64,000 bases of DNA from Hyalella azteca (GCF_000764305.2 NW_025931296.1:290365-354364); one strand, 5' to 3'. Shown: positions 45,613-57,959, counted from the stretch's first letter. Notes: generated by a model from the sequence alone, not told the origin. Program-made: numbers and translations.

Positions 45613-45744
45613 TGTAATGGTTTAGCGAGCTCAATTTGTCGCAGGTTTGATGCACAACAAAGGAAGGCAGGCGCTACAATTAAAGAAACTCGAGCTGCAG
45701 TCCAGAGGGGAGACCAAGTTATTGCATCGCTAACGCTGAGGGAA

Positions 45745-47130
45745 GCTAGGGGGGAATACTATCCCTCATGGGGGAGGGTAGGGGGGTGAAGGGAAGAGGT
45801 GTGAGGGTAGGGGGGTAAAGGGCAGAGGTGTGAGGGTCGGGGGGGTGACAGTAGGTGGATGAAGGTTAGGCAGATGCATGATGTTAGAGGGGTGATGGTT
45901 AGTGGGTGTGGTGGTAGGGTGATGTGAGGGTGGGGGGGTGATGGTTAGTGGGTGTGGAGGTCAGAAGGTTGAGGGCAGAGTGGGTAAGAGAGTGAAGGAT
46001 AATTGGAAGGAAGTGCGCAGAGGTATGAGGTGATTGGGTGTGAAAGTAGAAGTTGTGGGTGGAAGTAAATGGGTTTAATGGAATAGCTGAAGATAGAGAT
46101 GTTAGAGCAATGAAAGTGAAAGTAAAGAAAGTAAATGTGATGGCAGTAAGGGTGAGACAAGTGAGAAAAAGGAGAAAGAGGGAAATTTGAGCAATGGGAA
46201 AGCTGAAATTGAATGAGAAAGGTTGTTTAGGAAAGGAAGGAAACAGAAATAAAGAAGCATACTGAAAATGGGGTTGTGAAATGGTTGTGTGAAAGAGAGA
46301 GAGAGAGTAGGGACATAAAAATGGGTAGGAGGGAAAAGGAGTGAGGGAAGAGGTGCATAAAAGGATGGTAGTGAAGGAAAAGGAATGACATAAGAGAGCA
46401 ACTCAAAGAACGTGAAGGAAAGAGTGTATGGAGCAGGTGAAAGTAAAGAGCGACGATATGAAGAAAGGATGTGAAAGGAAACCTGTCACTGTGATATCAG
46501 GAAGGGAGGTTAGGATAACGAATGCGAATGGTGTGAGTAAATAGTGTGAGAAGGAGGGGGGGGGGATATGGGGGAGTGTCGTGCTCCCCTCACAGCCCCC
46601 CTCTCCTGAGAGGGCAAATATAAATACGAAGACTAAGGTGTGGTAGTGGTGTGGTGGTGGTGGTGATTGAGTAGAAAGTGTCATGATTGTAACTGGAGAT
46701 TTATGATGGGAAATTTTAAGTAAGGATTTAATAAAAACAACTAGAATATGCAATTAATAAATATTTGATATTGCGGTGTAGCTGTACGTAGATGTGTGGT
46801 GAGAATTGTGGTGATGGTGATGATGGTGTAAGTGATGACAAGTTTAGGGAGCGTTGGTGTCGATAATGTGGTGGTGGCTTCATGGTGATGGTATGGTTGA
46901 TGAAGTACCGAGGTTGCGGCGTTGATGATTGATAGACTATAAGGAAATTATGATGGTGAAATCGTGGTGAAAATGTGGAGGTTGTTTGGAAGTTGTGGTG
47001 GTGAAGTGATGATGGTGTCGTGACTAGCGTGGGTGGTAGAGAAGTGGAATGGTGAGTGGTGACGTGGAGATATTGTGAGAGGTAGAGAGGTAGAATAGTG
47101 AGTGGTAGAGAGGTGGAACGATGGTGGAGT
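45745..47130. repeat. G-rich degenerate repeats (gtgagggtaggggggt and ggtggtgatgg types)
   Basis: Irregular G/T- and G/A-rich DNA with local periodicities (45760-46010, 46560-46680, 46795-47130). The minus-strand ORFs of about 70-115 codons are pyrimidine-skewed artefacts. Confidence 0.6.
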
Positions 47131-47132
47131 GG

Positions 47133-47345
47133 TGGAATGACGAGTGGTATATTGTTGGAATTGTGAGTGTTAGAGTGTTGGAATTGTGAGTGATAGAGTG
47201 TTGGAATTGTGAGCGTTAGAGTGTTGGAATTGTGAGTGGTAGAGTGTTGGAATTGTGAGTGGTAGAGTGTTGGAATTGTGAGTGGTAGAGTGTTGGAATT
47301 GTGAGTGGTAGAGCGTTGGAATTGTGAGTGGTAGAAAGGTGTAAC
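47133..47345. repeat. 23-bp minisatellite (gagtgttggaattgtgagtg plus gta)
   Basis: Nine copies with gtta and gata variants; it grades into the degenerate gtggtagag repeats on its left. Confidence 0.9.
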
Positions 47346-47559
47346 ATTGAGTGGTGGAGTGGTGGAGTGTCGGAGGCTAAAGTCAACACAGTAAATGTGT
47401 TGGGGTTTATCCCACCAGGAATCATTCCAAGTGTCCCCGAGGGGAATAATAATTTGCAGGAAGGCTTATTAACGCGACACGCGCTGTTCAATAACAGCGC
47501 TGTTGTCGGCATGAACGGCCACACGGCTGTTATTGACGCTGCTATTGTTAGGGTATACA

Positions 47560-48915
47560 GCTGTTGTTTTGAGAGTATACAGCTGCTGTTGGAGGGGTAT
47601 ACAGTTATGTATTGTTATAAGGGTACACAGCTGTTATTGTTAGGGTCTTCAGCTATTGTTGTGAGGGTCTGCAGCTGTTGTTGTGAGGGTATACAGCTGT
47701 TGTTTTGAGGGTATACAGCTGCTGTTGGGGGGTATATAGTTATGTATTGTTATAAGGGTACACAGCTGTTATTGTTAGGGTCTTCAGCTATTGTTGTGAG
47801 GGTCTGCAGCTGTTGTTGTGAGGGTCTGCAGCTGTTGTTGTGAGGCTCTACAGCTGTTATCGTGAGGGTCTGCAGCTGTTGTTGTGAGGGTATACAGCTG
47901 TTGTTGTGAGGGTCTATAGCTGTTGTTATGAGGGTCTACAGCTGTTATTGTGAGGGTCTGCAGCTGTTGTTGTGAGGGTCTATAGCTGTTGTTATGAGGG
48001 CTTACTGCTAAGGTTGTGAGGGTCTACAGCTGTTGTTGTGAGAGTTTACTGCTGTTGTTGTGAGAGTCTACATCTGTTATCGTGAGGGTCTGCAGCTGTT
48101 TTTGTGAGAGTTTACTGCTGTTGTTGTGAGGGTCTACAGCTGTTGTTGTGAGGGTCTACAGCTGTTATCGTGAGGGTCTGCAGCTGTTATCGTGAGGGTC
48201 TGCAGCTGTTGTTGTGAGGGTCTGCAGCTTTTGTTGTGAGGCTCTACAGCTGTTGTTGTGAGGGTCTGCAGCTGTTATCGTGAGGGTCTGCAGCTATTGT
48301 TGTGAGAGTTTACTGCTGTTGTTGTGAGGGTCTGCAGCTGTTGTTGTGAGGCTCTACAGCTGTTGTTGTGAGGGTCTACAGCTGTTGTTGTGAGGGTCTA
48401 CAGCTGTTGTTGCGAGGGTCTACAGCTGTTGTTGCGAGGGTCTACAGCTGTTGTTGTGAGAGTTTACTGCTTTTGCTGTGAGGGTCTACAGCTGTTGTTG
48501 TAAGGGTCTACAGCTGTTATTTTGAGGGTCTACAGCTGTTGTTGTGAGAGTTTACTGCTTTTGCTGTGAGGGTCTACAGCTGTTGTTGTAAGGGTCTACA
48601 GCTGTTCTTGTGAGAGCTTACAGCTGTTGCTGTGAAGGTCTACAGCTGTCTTTGTGAGGGTCTACAACTGTTGTTGTGAGGGTCTACAGCTGTTGTTGTG
48701 AGGGTATACAGCTGTTGATTTGAGGGTCTACAGCTGTTGTTGTGAGAGTTTACGGCTGTTGCTGTGAAGGTCTACAGCTGTTGTTGTGAGGGTCTACAGC
48801 TGTTGTTTTGAGGGTCTACAGCTGTTGTTGTGAGGGTCTACAGCTGTTCTTGTGAGGGTCTACAGCTGTTGTTGTGAGGGTCTACAGCTGTTGCTGTGAA
48901 GGTCTACAGCTGTTG
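47560..48915. repeat. 22-bp satellite (tctacagctgttgttgtgag plus gg), about 1.35 kb
   Basis: About 60 copies, most with a cagctg E-box-type core. Variants (atcg, tttactgct, tctgcag) recur in blocks of several units, so a higher-order structure is likely. The first block (47560-47715) is largely repeated at 47720-47830. Confidence 0.95.
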
Positions 48916-49084
48916 ACCCCACCAAGCCACCATCTTCTTCCCCTCTTCCTCCCCTCTTCCTCCCCTCTTCCTCCCTCACTCCTGTAAATGTTTAATGCCC
49001 TCGGAATTGGCAATGAACATTCTGATGTAAAGTGTGATGTTCACTGCACATCACAAATATTACGACCTGCTCGTTATGAAGGAC

Positions 49085-49225
49085 ATATTATAATAATATA
49101 ATAATAATACCATAATATATAATGATATAATTGTAACATAATAATAATAATATAATAATAATACCAGAATAAATAATGATATAATTGTAACATAATAATA
49201 ATAATAATATAATAATAATGCCATA
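49085..49225. repeat. ~62-bp AT-rich repeat (aataataataccataatatataatgatataattgtaacat)
   Basis: Two and a third copies with aat-microsatellite length differences. Confidence 0.85.
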
Positions 49226-50325
49226 ATATTTGTGGGTAAATAGATTAACTGTATAAAAATTTGTGCAGTTATAGCGGAACTATCAACGAAGTTTTCATGA
49301 TATGAAGCTATCGCAAAATAACTTAAGTTATTTGATGTAGGTAAGGAATTGTGAAAGCTAAAGATACAGCTGGCGCATCTGCAGGTCTGTGTGAGAGTTA
49401 TACTCTGTGTAATGTGTAATTCATTTTCACACAGTGTGTATTAATTTCCTTATTGTTTGTTTTGGCTAAAGTTAAATTTACGTACCTCTATAAAATTTTG
49501 TGGATAAAAATGTGAAAGATCTATTTTTAATACAGAAAAGGCTAAAAAAATTAAATAATTATGGTATGTGCTAAATTAAATATATGCGAATGTGTGAGGA
49601 AATGAATGACGTCAGCTAATCAAGGTCACAATATATATTCCAGCATCTGTCCTGACGTTAATCCTTTGTTATTACAATAGGCCTTTCCAGTCGGCCAATA
49701 AATCAATAAATTTCCCCTAGCTAGGCCACTCAAGCTGACCAAACTTGTAAGAATTGGTGAATATTGTGACCGATTATTGCCGCGTGTTAGGGATACCGTT
49801 GTCACGGCGGCGATCGATCGATAAAAGCGTCATTGTTGCCGGTCATTTATTCTGACGTTTGATTTAGCGACCTAAAAGTAATAAAATTGTGACGAATTCT
49901 CGCCTTTCTTCGTACGAATAGCATTAACACGGCAAAATTCAGCGATAAAATTAAACTACTCTGGTTTCAGTTGTTGTGGCCGTCGTAGCAATAACAATAA
50001 AGTCATTAATATTATTGGTGGGGGAGCGGCCAATTGTGGTTCAGGCGCCGTGATATTATTAGGGGATATTAATTATACGCCTGTCAAGGGCTGGCCACTT
50101 TAAATGTATTAAGTAAATATCAGCCAGGGACGGACGAGTGGCATGAGGTTTGAATATTTATGTGGTACATCATAGTGATATTACAATTAATTTTCCAACT
50201 ACACTTTCGTTCAACGGAAAAAATGTTTTCTTTAACAAAGTTTGTTTATTCGATTTGCTTTAAATACCTTCAGTAATGAAGTGCTGTAACATTTTGAAAT
50301 GTTGCTAAAGTAATTTAATAACGTA
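49226..50325. other. Mostly unique intron 4 sequence
   Basis: 49600-50110 is the longest stretch of intron 4 with balanced, non-repetitive composition (for example gataccgttgtcacggcggcg). It has no ORF of note. A conserved regulatory element is possible, but I see no direct evidence for one. Confidence 0.35.
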
Positions 50326-50378
50326 ATAATAATACAATAATAATAATGATAATAATAATAATAATAATAATAATAAAC

Positions 50379-50419
<41 letters not shown>

Positions 50420-50420
50420 G
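50326..50420. repeat. (aat)n microsatellite
   Basis: About 30 aat triplets with few interruptions; gives poly-Tyr or poly-Ile phantom frames. Confidence 0.95.
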
Positions 50421-51890
50421 TTTTCTGTCGGATTTAAATTCTACGAGACAAGTAGGAGCTTTGAACCACATTCTTCACCTCTGAGTACGAACTTTAATTT
50501 TTTTAATATTCGGGGTAACAATAAAAATTGTCCAATGTGTTTTGGGGAACTTTTAAATTTAAATTTATTTATTCAATTGTGTTTGAGTTACATTAATAAG
50601 GTTTTTAATGAGTTCATATCATAAAGGCTCGGCAGTCAATATCGCTCCCGACATCAAACGAGCCTCCCCATCTCAAGGGGTTCAACGAGCTCCCCTTATT
50701 GGGTTCAACGAGCTCCCCTCCCCTTATATTGAGCCCCTGGCTCCATAATGAGATATCATTCCCCATCGTTTAATTTATCTTAAATAATTAGCTTAGAAAT
50801 CGTTATTAAGCAGACCTTTTTCCCACTTCTTCCTCACCCTCATCACCCACTCCCCACACTGCTTCCCCACCCTCATCACCCACTCCCCACACTGCTTATA
50901 GAGTTTTAATAAGGAATTTTTTTCTCGGACGCCGCTCTAGCGAGTCATATAAATCCCCTCAACTCCCCAGCCCCACACCCCCTCATCCCCTCCACTCATC
51001 CTTCCTCTAGAGCTGCACTTCACGATTATTAATAATTCCCTCATTTTCCTTCCCCACTCTTCCCCCTCGCTGTTTTTCTCAAATTTCTTGCATCACATAC
51101 GTTCTCCTTGTACACTAATTAACTTAACATGCATCATTACTGCATCATTTTATTATTTTTAATCATCCTTTCATTCTTCATTATAAAACATTTTTTCATT
51201 ATTCTTTCTTCCTTCATTATCCGAACATTCTTCATTGTCATATCATTTATCAACATACTTTTATCATTCATCATCCTTTCACTCATCGTTATCCTTTCAT
51301 CCTCCATTATCCGAACATTCTTCACCAATCGAAACTTTTCAAGCCAGAAGCCTACTTTCCAACCTTCCTCATTATACTAACAACTTTCCTCACAATCTAC
51401 TCCCCACTAAATTCCTCTCATTCCCCACCTCACAATAATTGAACCGTACCCTCCCCATCCCCTCCCCTTGGGGCAGTGTCGGGGACGGCAAGCCTCGAGG
51501 GGAATACTTTGCTGTCCCAATAATTATATCTCTTCCCCTGAGGAATGGGGAGGGATTTTCTGCGAATTAAACTAGCGTCTTCCAATATAAAAGCACCGTG
51601 GTTAAAATAATCGCCGCCCCATCTCAGGCCGACCAAGTGCCGGCTGTAAAACACCTATGATTGTAGGAGCTGTTCTGAATACAAAGAATTGTATTATTAT
51701 CAACCTTATTGTTATCATTGTTCTCATTGTTTTTATTTGTTTTAGAACAGATTCTGCGTCCGCGAGAATGGCGTTGAAATAAATGCTTGGGAAAAATACT
51801 TGAATTATTGAAGCCTGTGTAGCGAACCTCAGCTGCCATTGATTTGGGGTTGCCAAAAATTGGTAGATTTTTTCTGACACAGTGAGAGTC
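50421..51890. other. Intron 4 sequence, no gene seen
   Basis: Two copies of a 36-bp ccccaccctcatcacccact unit at 50830-50890, a degenerate cattcttcattat tract at 51170-51320, and otherwise unassigned DNA. Confidence 0.45.
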
Positions 51891-51904
51891 GAAAAATATC
51901 CAAA

Positions 51905-52392
51905 GCGTCAACAACAGCTGTTAAGTGCGCCAATAACAGCTGTTAACTGCGTCAATAACAGCTGTTAACTGCGTCAATAACTACTGAACTACTGCTAACT
52001 GCGTCAACAACAGCTGTTAACTACGTTAATAACAGCTGTTAACTACGTCAATAACAGCTGCAAACTGCGTCAATAACAGCTGTTAACTGCGTCAATAACA
52101 GCTGTTAACTGCGTCAATAACTACTGTTGGCTGCCCCAATAACAGCTGTTAACTACGTCAGTAACTACTGTTGGTTGCGTCAACAACAGCTGTTGGCTGC
52201 GTCAACAACAGCTGTTAACTGCGTCAATAACAGCTGTTAACTTCGTCAATAACAGCTGTTAACTGCGTCAAACGTCAATAACAGCTGTTAACTACGTCAA
52301 TAACAGCTGTTAACTGCGTCAATAACAGCTGTTAACTGCGTCATTAACAGCTGTTAACTGCGTCAATGACCGCTGTTAACTGCGCTGTATTC
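51905..52392. repeat. 22-bp satellite (ctgttaactgcgtcaataac plus ag)
   Basis: About 22 copies, each with cagctgttaac and most with tgcgtcaat. In reverse complement the core acagctgttattg resembles the 22-bp unit of the array at 47560-48915, which has the same period. Confidence 0.94.
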
Positions 52393-52624
52393 TACATCAA
52401 TTACAGCGGTATGATGAGTTAACAACATCTGTAGACTGCAGCCATAACAGCAGGTTGGCGCTCTACAACAGCTATTGACATTTTCAATAACAGCTGCGTG
52501 CTGCAAATAATAGCTGACTACTATAAATAATAGCAGGAGACTGACACAGAACTGCTATGGAAGATAAATAAAAGCTGACGACAACCAACAAGTGCCTCGG
52601 ACAAACTTAATAAACAGCCGCTGT

Positions 52625-52835
52625 TTCGGCAACAGCACTCCGATCTACCAAGAGTGTTGGCTTCTGGTAGATGGTTGCTCCCGTATAACAGTGTTTTAGC
52701 AACACCACTCTAATCTACCATGCATATCGGCTCATGGTAGATGGTATCGCTCCCGTATAACAGTTTTCCAGCACTACCACTCTAATCTACCATGAGTATC
52801 AGCTCATGGTAGATGGTAGCTCTGGTATCATAGAT
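52625..52835. repeat. ~67-bp repeat with a palindrome (atctaccatg...catggtagat)
   Basis: Three copies. Each contains inverted arms atctaccat and atggtagat around a short tatcggctc-type loop, and a shared ctcccgtataacag block. Confidence 0.88.
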
Positions 52836-53600
52836 ACGAGAAGACGACGCCTAAGTCAGTTGACTGTACAAAAATTTCTAAAGTTTTTCTTTAAAAACTT
52901 CAACATTTGTGTCATGAACAAGTTTCCCGTTAAAAGTAAGATATTTTGAGTTTCCCGTTGATATTAAAAATTATTAATTTAAACATTTTATACATCTAGC
53001 CATCAAAGGATCGTGCAGAACATGTCGTCACTGCAGGATGTAAAATTAATTACTTTACTGTAATGTATTGCGATAAAATCTAACATCTCATAAAATTTAT
53101 GCTGAAAATATAATTCAGCGTACAATAAATACATTTCATCTTTCATAACAAATGTTTCATTTCGTGGATAAATTGTCTAATTGTTTTAACCGAAAAGATT
53201 CTTGCAGAATTGAGATGAGGCTCTCCTAAAATTAGTTCGATAATTCTTAGCGACTATGTTATAACTACCTGTTTTATGTGCTTGCATTTGTTCTTGTTTC
53301 CCGAGCTTTCATAAGTACGGTTTTCTGGTGTTATTTTTAGGCGAAAATTAACAATGAGAAAAAGAACCGTAATTTTCCGTCAGACCGGACATACTTTCCG
53401 GAAACCGCGTTCGTTTGCGCTCTGCCGACTACGGCTGAGAGGGAAAAGAGGGAACACAAACTGAGGGAAGGTAGAGCTGATAACGGTTATGAGGGACCCA
53501 AGCCACTTTACTCCCTCTTAATTAAATCATCTTTATTCTACCGTCGATATTTCCTCTATCAACTGACACTTCGTTCTCGCTCTATCATAGTTCCCTAGTT
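52836..53600. other. Intron 4 sequence, no gene seen
   Basis: AT-rich with a mixed patch at 53380-53510. No gene supported. Confidence 0.45.
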
Positions 53601-53619
53601 CATGAAACCTTCAAACTGC

Positions 53620-54775
53620 CCCTGCTCTACCTCACCCTACCATACTCTACCTCCCACTTCTATCACTCTACCCACACTCTACCCTCAGCTTCCCTCACTT
53701 ATCCTCACCAGACCCTCACTCAACCTTTAGTTTAACCTCATCTCATTCTAGCCACTATTTCGCACACTTTATCATCATTTTAGCCTCACTCTACCCTCAC
53801 TCTACCCTCAATCTACCCTCCCTCTACCCTCCCTCTACCCTCCCTCTACCCTCCTTGTACCTTCCCTCTACCCTCCCTCTACCCTCCCTCTACCCTCCCT
53901 CTACCCTCCCTCTACCCTCACTCTACCCACACTCTACCCTCACTTTACCCTCAATCTACCCTCCATCTACCCTCACTCTACCCTCACTCCACCCTCACTC
54001 TACCCTTACATTACCCTCACTCTACCCTCAATCTACCCTCACTCTACCCTCCCTCTACCCTCCCTCTACCCTCCCTCTACCCTCCCTCTACCCTCCCTCT
54101 ACCCTCCCTCTACCCTCCCTCTACCATCACTCTACCCACACTCTACACTCACTTTACCCTCAATCTACCCTCCCTCTACACACACTCTACCCTCACTCTA
54201 CCCTCACTCTATCCTCACTCTACCCTCACTCTACCCTCACATTACCCTCACTCTACCCTCACTCTACCCTCAATCTACCCTCCCTCTACCCTCCCTCTAC
54301 CCTCCCTCTACCCTCCCTCTACCCTAACTTTACCCTCACTCTACCCTGACTCTACACTCACTCAACCCTCACTCTACCCTCACTCTACCCTCACTCTAAC
54401 CTCACTCTACCCTCACTCTACCCTCACTCTACCCTCCCTCTACCCTCCAATTCTCTCACCCTACCCTCACCCTACCCTCACTCTACCCTCACTCTACCCT
54501 CACTTTACCCTCACTCTACCCTCACTCTACCCTCACTCTACCCTCACTCTACCCTCACTTTACCCTCACTCTACCCTCACTCAATTCTCTCACCCTACCC
54601 TCACTCCAATTCTCTATCCCCACTCACTCTACCCTCACTCTACACTCACTCTTCCCTCCAATTCCCTCACTCTACCCTCACTTTACCCTCACTCCACCCT
54701 CACTCTACCCTCACTTCACCCTTACTCTACCCTCACTCTTCCCTCCAATTCCCTCACTCTACCCTCGCATACAAA
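53620..54775. repeat. 11-bp polypyrimidine satellite (ccctcactcta), about 1.1 kb
   Basis: Roughly 95 copies with tccctct, tcaatct and ttta variants arranged in blocks. One strand is almost all pyrimidine. The 164-codon plus-strand ORF (53855-54349) is an artefact. Confidence 0.95.
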
Positions 54776-56260
54776 ACTCTCGTATCCAAACACGCGCTCG
54801 AGTGGAATAAAAATTCAGATGCAAATTAAAAACCAGATCGCTTGGCTGAGGGAGCGGAACCGATGCTTTCATTTCGGAATTTTTGCGAATAATTGCAAGC
54901 TTTTCAACTGCAGGCAGCAAGTTCTAGTTACTGTACGGCAGAATATCGATGGAATAACATCCAATATCCATCGAATGTATATGAACTCATCAAAAAATTC
55001 TCGAGCTTGATAACAATCTATTAAATATTTGCGTAATACTTATGAAACATCAGAAAAATGAATCTGAAATACCGACAGAACTACCTTTATTTGTTTGCAG
55101 AATAGAATAAAATTGGGGAATAATGAACAGCATAGAACAATGAGCGGAAAAAATACTGTGTTACACGTACAAATCATGTTTGAAGTTCGCTGTTCTACAC
55201 ACAGCGTTCATTTTTATTATAAACTTGTGTAGGTGAGCTATTTGTTATGTAAGAAGAAAATGATAGTTCATGGATATTGCTGCATTACAATCTTCAAAAA
55301 TTCTGAATTTATTTTTAATGGAATGATATTGTAAAGTTCTTAATCGAGTTTTGAGTAAATCTGTATGTGCATCGTATAACAACTTTTAGATGATGATAGA
55401 TAAACTCGTAGATAACATCAAGCCATAAACATTTTTTATTTTTTTGTTGATGTACAACCTACCGCCTCCAAGATATCCATTTATCAAACATCCAAGTTCT
55501 GGCAGTGCCCAATTAAAAAGATTAATGGTAGGTAATTGGGACATTAATACTTAATTGTCGAAGTTATTAGATAAAATAGTTTTGTTATGGAATAGTCAAT
55601 ATTTATGGGTTAGTTAATATTATCATAAGCTCATTTGTATCATTTCTATAATAGTTGCTATTATTTTCAGTTTATCAGATAGTGTAAAAATTCTTCATAT
55701 TTTTATATCTGAGGAGGCTAAATCCCATGTCCAGGAACCAGCCAATCTCTAATCCCCAAACGTTCCATCTTTTGGTCTGCAATCCCCAACTCCCTTGGAC
55801 CCCCAAACCCGCTCCCCTCATTCCCCCAACTTCTCTCCCCTAAGTCCTTCCCCTCTAGCCCTCCCCTTAGTCCAAATCTTACGTATCCCTCATATTTTAT
55901 ATTAGTCCCTCTTACGAATGACCAAATAATCTTTCCTTTAAAACTAATGTATATTTAAAACTGAAAAAAAGATCGAGTAAAAGAAATAAACTCTCATCCC
56001 AAATGTCCTCACATCCCCTCAACATACTAACACCTCCAAAACTCTATCGTTCCCCTCACCAAATATCTCATCCCCTTCCCTAACCCCAACTTCATCCTCT
56101 TCCAGCCCCCCTAATCCCCACACTGCCCCCACACCCCAATCCCCCATTGTCGGCGAGATGTCATTCCATGTGGGATTTGTAGAGATTCCCGGTATCAGGG
56201 ATACGCAGGGTTCCCAGGAATTCTTGCCACGAGTTGAGATTTGCAGCGACACTCCTACGT
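54776..56260. other. Intron 4 sequence, no gene seen
   Basis: AT-rich, then a C-rich unique block at 55735-56160. Short ORFs only; none with family resemblance or splice context in phase with the DDR exons. Confidence 0.45.
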
Positions 56261-56274
56261 GAACTTGACGACAA

Positions 56275-56490
56275 CCGCCTTAGTTGTGAGTAAAATGTGA
56301 GTATAGCTTGAATATACCAGTCCGCCTTAGTTGTGAGTAAAATGTGAGTATAGCTTGAATATACCAGACCGCCTTAGTTGTGAGTAAAATGTGAGTATAG
56401 CTTGAATATACCAGCCCGCCTCAGTTGTGAGTAAACTGCTAGTGAGGCTGGAATATACCAGTCCGCCTTAGTTGTGAGTAAATTTCTATT
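56275..56490. repeat. 47-bp minisatellite (ccgccttagttgtgagtaaa plus atgtgagtatagcttgaata plus taccaga)
   Basis: Four and a half copies; the fourth is diverged. Each has two gtgagta motifs that match a 5' splice-site consensus on the plus strand, opposite to DDR. Confidence 0.92.
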
Positions 56491-56934
56491 TTGGCTGCGA
56501 GTTTCGCTTGAATAATTTTCTAAGTGTTTGAATTTACGCACACATTGCGTTCACTATAAATTAAAGCGCCTTCAATTCATGAGATGCCAGCAAAATTTCG
56601 AGCGGAATTTCTGATCGGAAGATTTCGAGAATTCCGCTCGATTTCGACTTTTTTCCCGCCAGATTTCGAATGGAATTTTACATTTTGTATTGATAAAAAT
56701 ATTGCGCTTCTGTAAATTTCAGGAATTTCTACGATAAACTGTGACGATCAATATTTAACGTGAAATAATAGTAAAAAAATCATATATATAATTAATAACG
56801 TATGATGACATCATATAATTATTTGTTGATTAATTTTGATTTAATGCTTATTTTTTATAATAGAAATCTGTATAATAAAGTAACAAATACTCTAACTTTA
56901 TGGATATCAGCTTCAAAAACTTAGAAAATATTAT

Positions 56935-57160
56935 ATTATATTATATTATATTATATGATATTATATTATATATTATTATATTATATTATAACATGATACG
57001 TATCCTTGATACCTACATGATACGTGTCCTTAATACCGATATGATACGTGTCCTTAATACCGACATGATACGTATCCTTGATACCGACATGATACGTATC
57101 CCTGATACCGACATGATACGTGTCCTTGATACCGACATGATACGTATCCATGATAAGCGC
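56935..57160. repeat. (tatta)n tract followed by 24-bp minisatellite (catgatacgtatccttgata plus ccga)
   Basis: 56935-56990 is a ttata-rich tract. Seven copies of the 24-mer follow at 56992-57158. Repeated Met-Ile-Arg frames are artefacts. Confidence 0.92.
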
Positions 57161-57221
57161 CGTATCAATTTCTTTATATTTGTCGTCAATATGCGAACGT
57201 CGACGAATAAATAGTACATTC

Positions 57222-57302
57222 TATTCTATTATATTATATTATATTATACTATATTATATTATGTTATATTATATAATGTCATATTATATTAGATTATATT
57301 AT
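57222..57302. repeat. (tatta)n microsatellite
   Basis: Near-perfect pentamer repeat about 45 bp downstream (coding strand) of the exon 4 donor. Confidence 0.93.
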
Positions 57303-57347
57303 AAACAAATATTTATATTTAAAAGCAGACAAAACCAAAGCTCTGAC

Positions 57348-57502
57348 TTGATTGTGTTGCTGTGTGCCGGTGTATAGCTGCAGCTGCCCGGCGCCCGCTC
57401 CACTCTCGTAGTATACGACGTAGTAAGTCGTATACTCTACGCCACGCTGGTCATCGTAGCGGCCCTGAGTAGCGATGCTCGTAATGAGTGGCGGTGACAC
57501 AG
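57348..57502 (-). CDS. Ddr: Discoidin domain receptor-like, exon 4 (discoidin domain)
   Basis: Acceptor acccctag at 57504-57503, entering in phase 1. It reads VSPPLITSIATQGRYDDQRG, then VEYTTYYVVYYES, matching the I-T-x-x-x-T-Q-G-R...x-E-Y/F core of the DDR discoidin domain. The Arg of TQGR and the Glu of VEY correspond to residues that contact collagen in vertebrate DDRs. It ends QQHNQ at donor caa|gtcaga in phase 0, matching exon 5 some 35.7 kb away. The reading frame continues unbroken upstream through the 342-bp putative intron to exon 3, so exons 3 and 4 could instead be one exon with a 114-residue insertion. Confidence 0.88.
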
Positions 57503-57844
57503 CTAGGGGTGGCTGAGTGGCTGACTGGCTGATTGGCTGGCGGTTGAAAAGGTACTCGGAATCAGCCGTCCCGCGTAGATGGTCCGGTTGCATCCGGGTT
57601 TTCGTTCCATCGCGGTTTTTATCCGTGGTTTCCCAACCGTTAATAAAACCTTGAATTTGTTCCCTTTTATTATTTTCTTCCTGATTTTTCCATCCCCGGG
57701 CATCTCCGCTTGATCCCCTATCACCAATATCCGTTTCCTTCTGTCCAATTATTGGATATTTTCGCTCCTTAAATCTATCTTCATCCACCTCCTTGCGTGG
57801 ATAAGGCTCAGCTCCCACGTGATGCACCCCTGACACGAAGCCAC
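57503..57844 (-). other. Putative 342-bp intron, in frame and stop-free
   Basis: The boundaries gttg|gtggct and cccctag|ctg are GT-AG, phase 1 on both sides. The length is exactly 114 codons with no stop. Known DDR discoidin domains have no insertion between the E-V-D-F strand and the I-T-x-x-x-T-Q-G-R strand. The encoded segment is hydrophilic and Lys/Glu/Arg/Gln-rich. Confidence 0.65.
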
Positions 57845-57939
57845 CAACAGAGTCGAAATCCACCTCAATCCATTCCCCATGCCGCTCATCCACCAGCCCC
57901 TTGGGGCACCAGGCCCCAGCGTTGCGGTCTGTGTCTAGC
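57845..57939 (-). CDS. Ddr: Discoidin domain receptor-like, exon 3 (discoidin domain)
   Basis: Acceptor ccctcccaag; the first base completes an Arg codon with exon 2 (phase 2) to give ARLDTDRNAGAWCPKG, then VDERHGEWIEVDFDSV. The R-L-D...G-A-W-C-P...W-x-E-V-D signature is specific to the DDR discoidin domain and supplies its second cysteine. The conserved Asp of RLD, one of the collagen-contact positions in vertebrate DDRs, is retained. The donor gttg|gtggct is in phase 1. Confidence 0.9.
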
Positions 57940-57959
57940 CTTGGGAGGGGGGAATGGCT

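Noticed and set aside
53855..54349. 164-codon Pro/Leu/Tyr ORF
   Set aside because: 11-bp polypyrimidine array that lacks stop-forming combinations.
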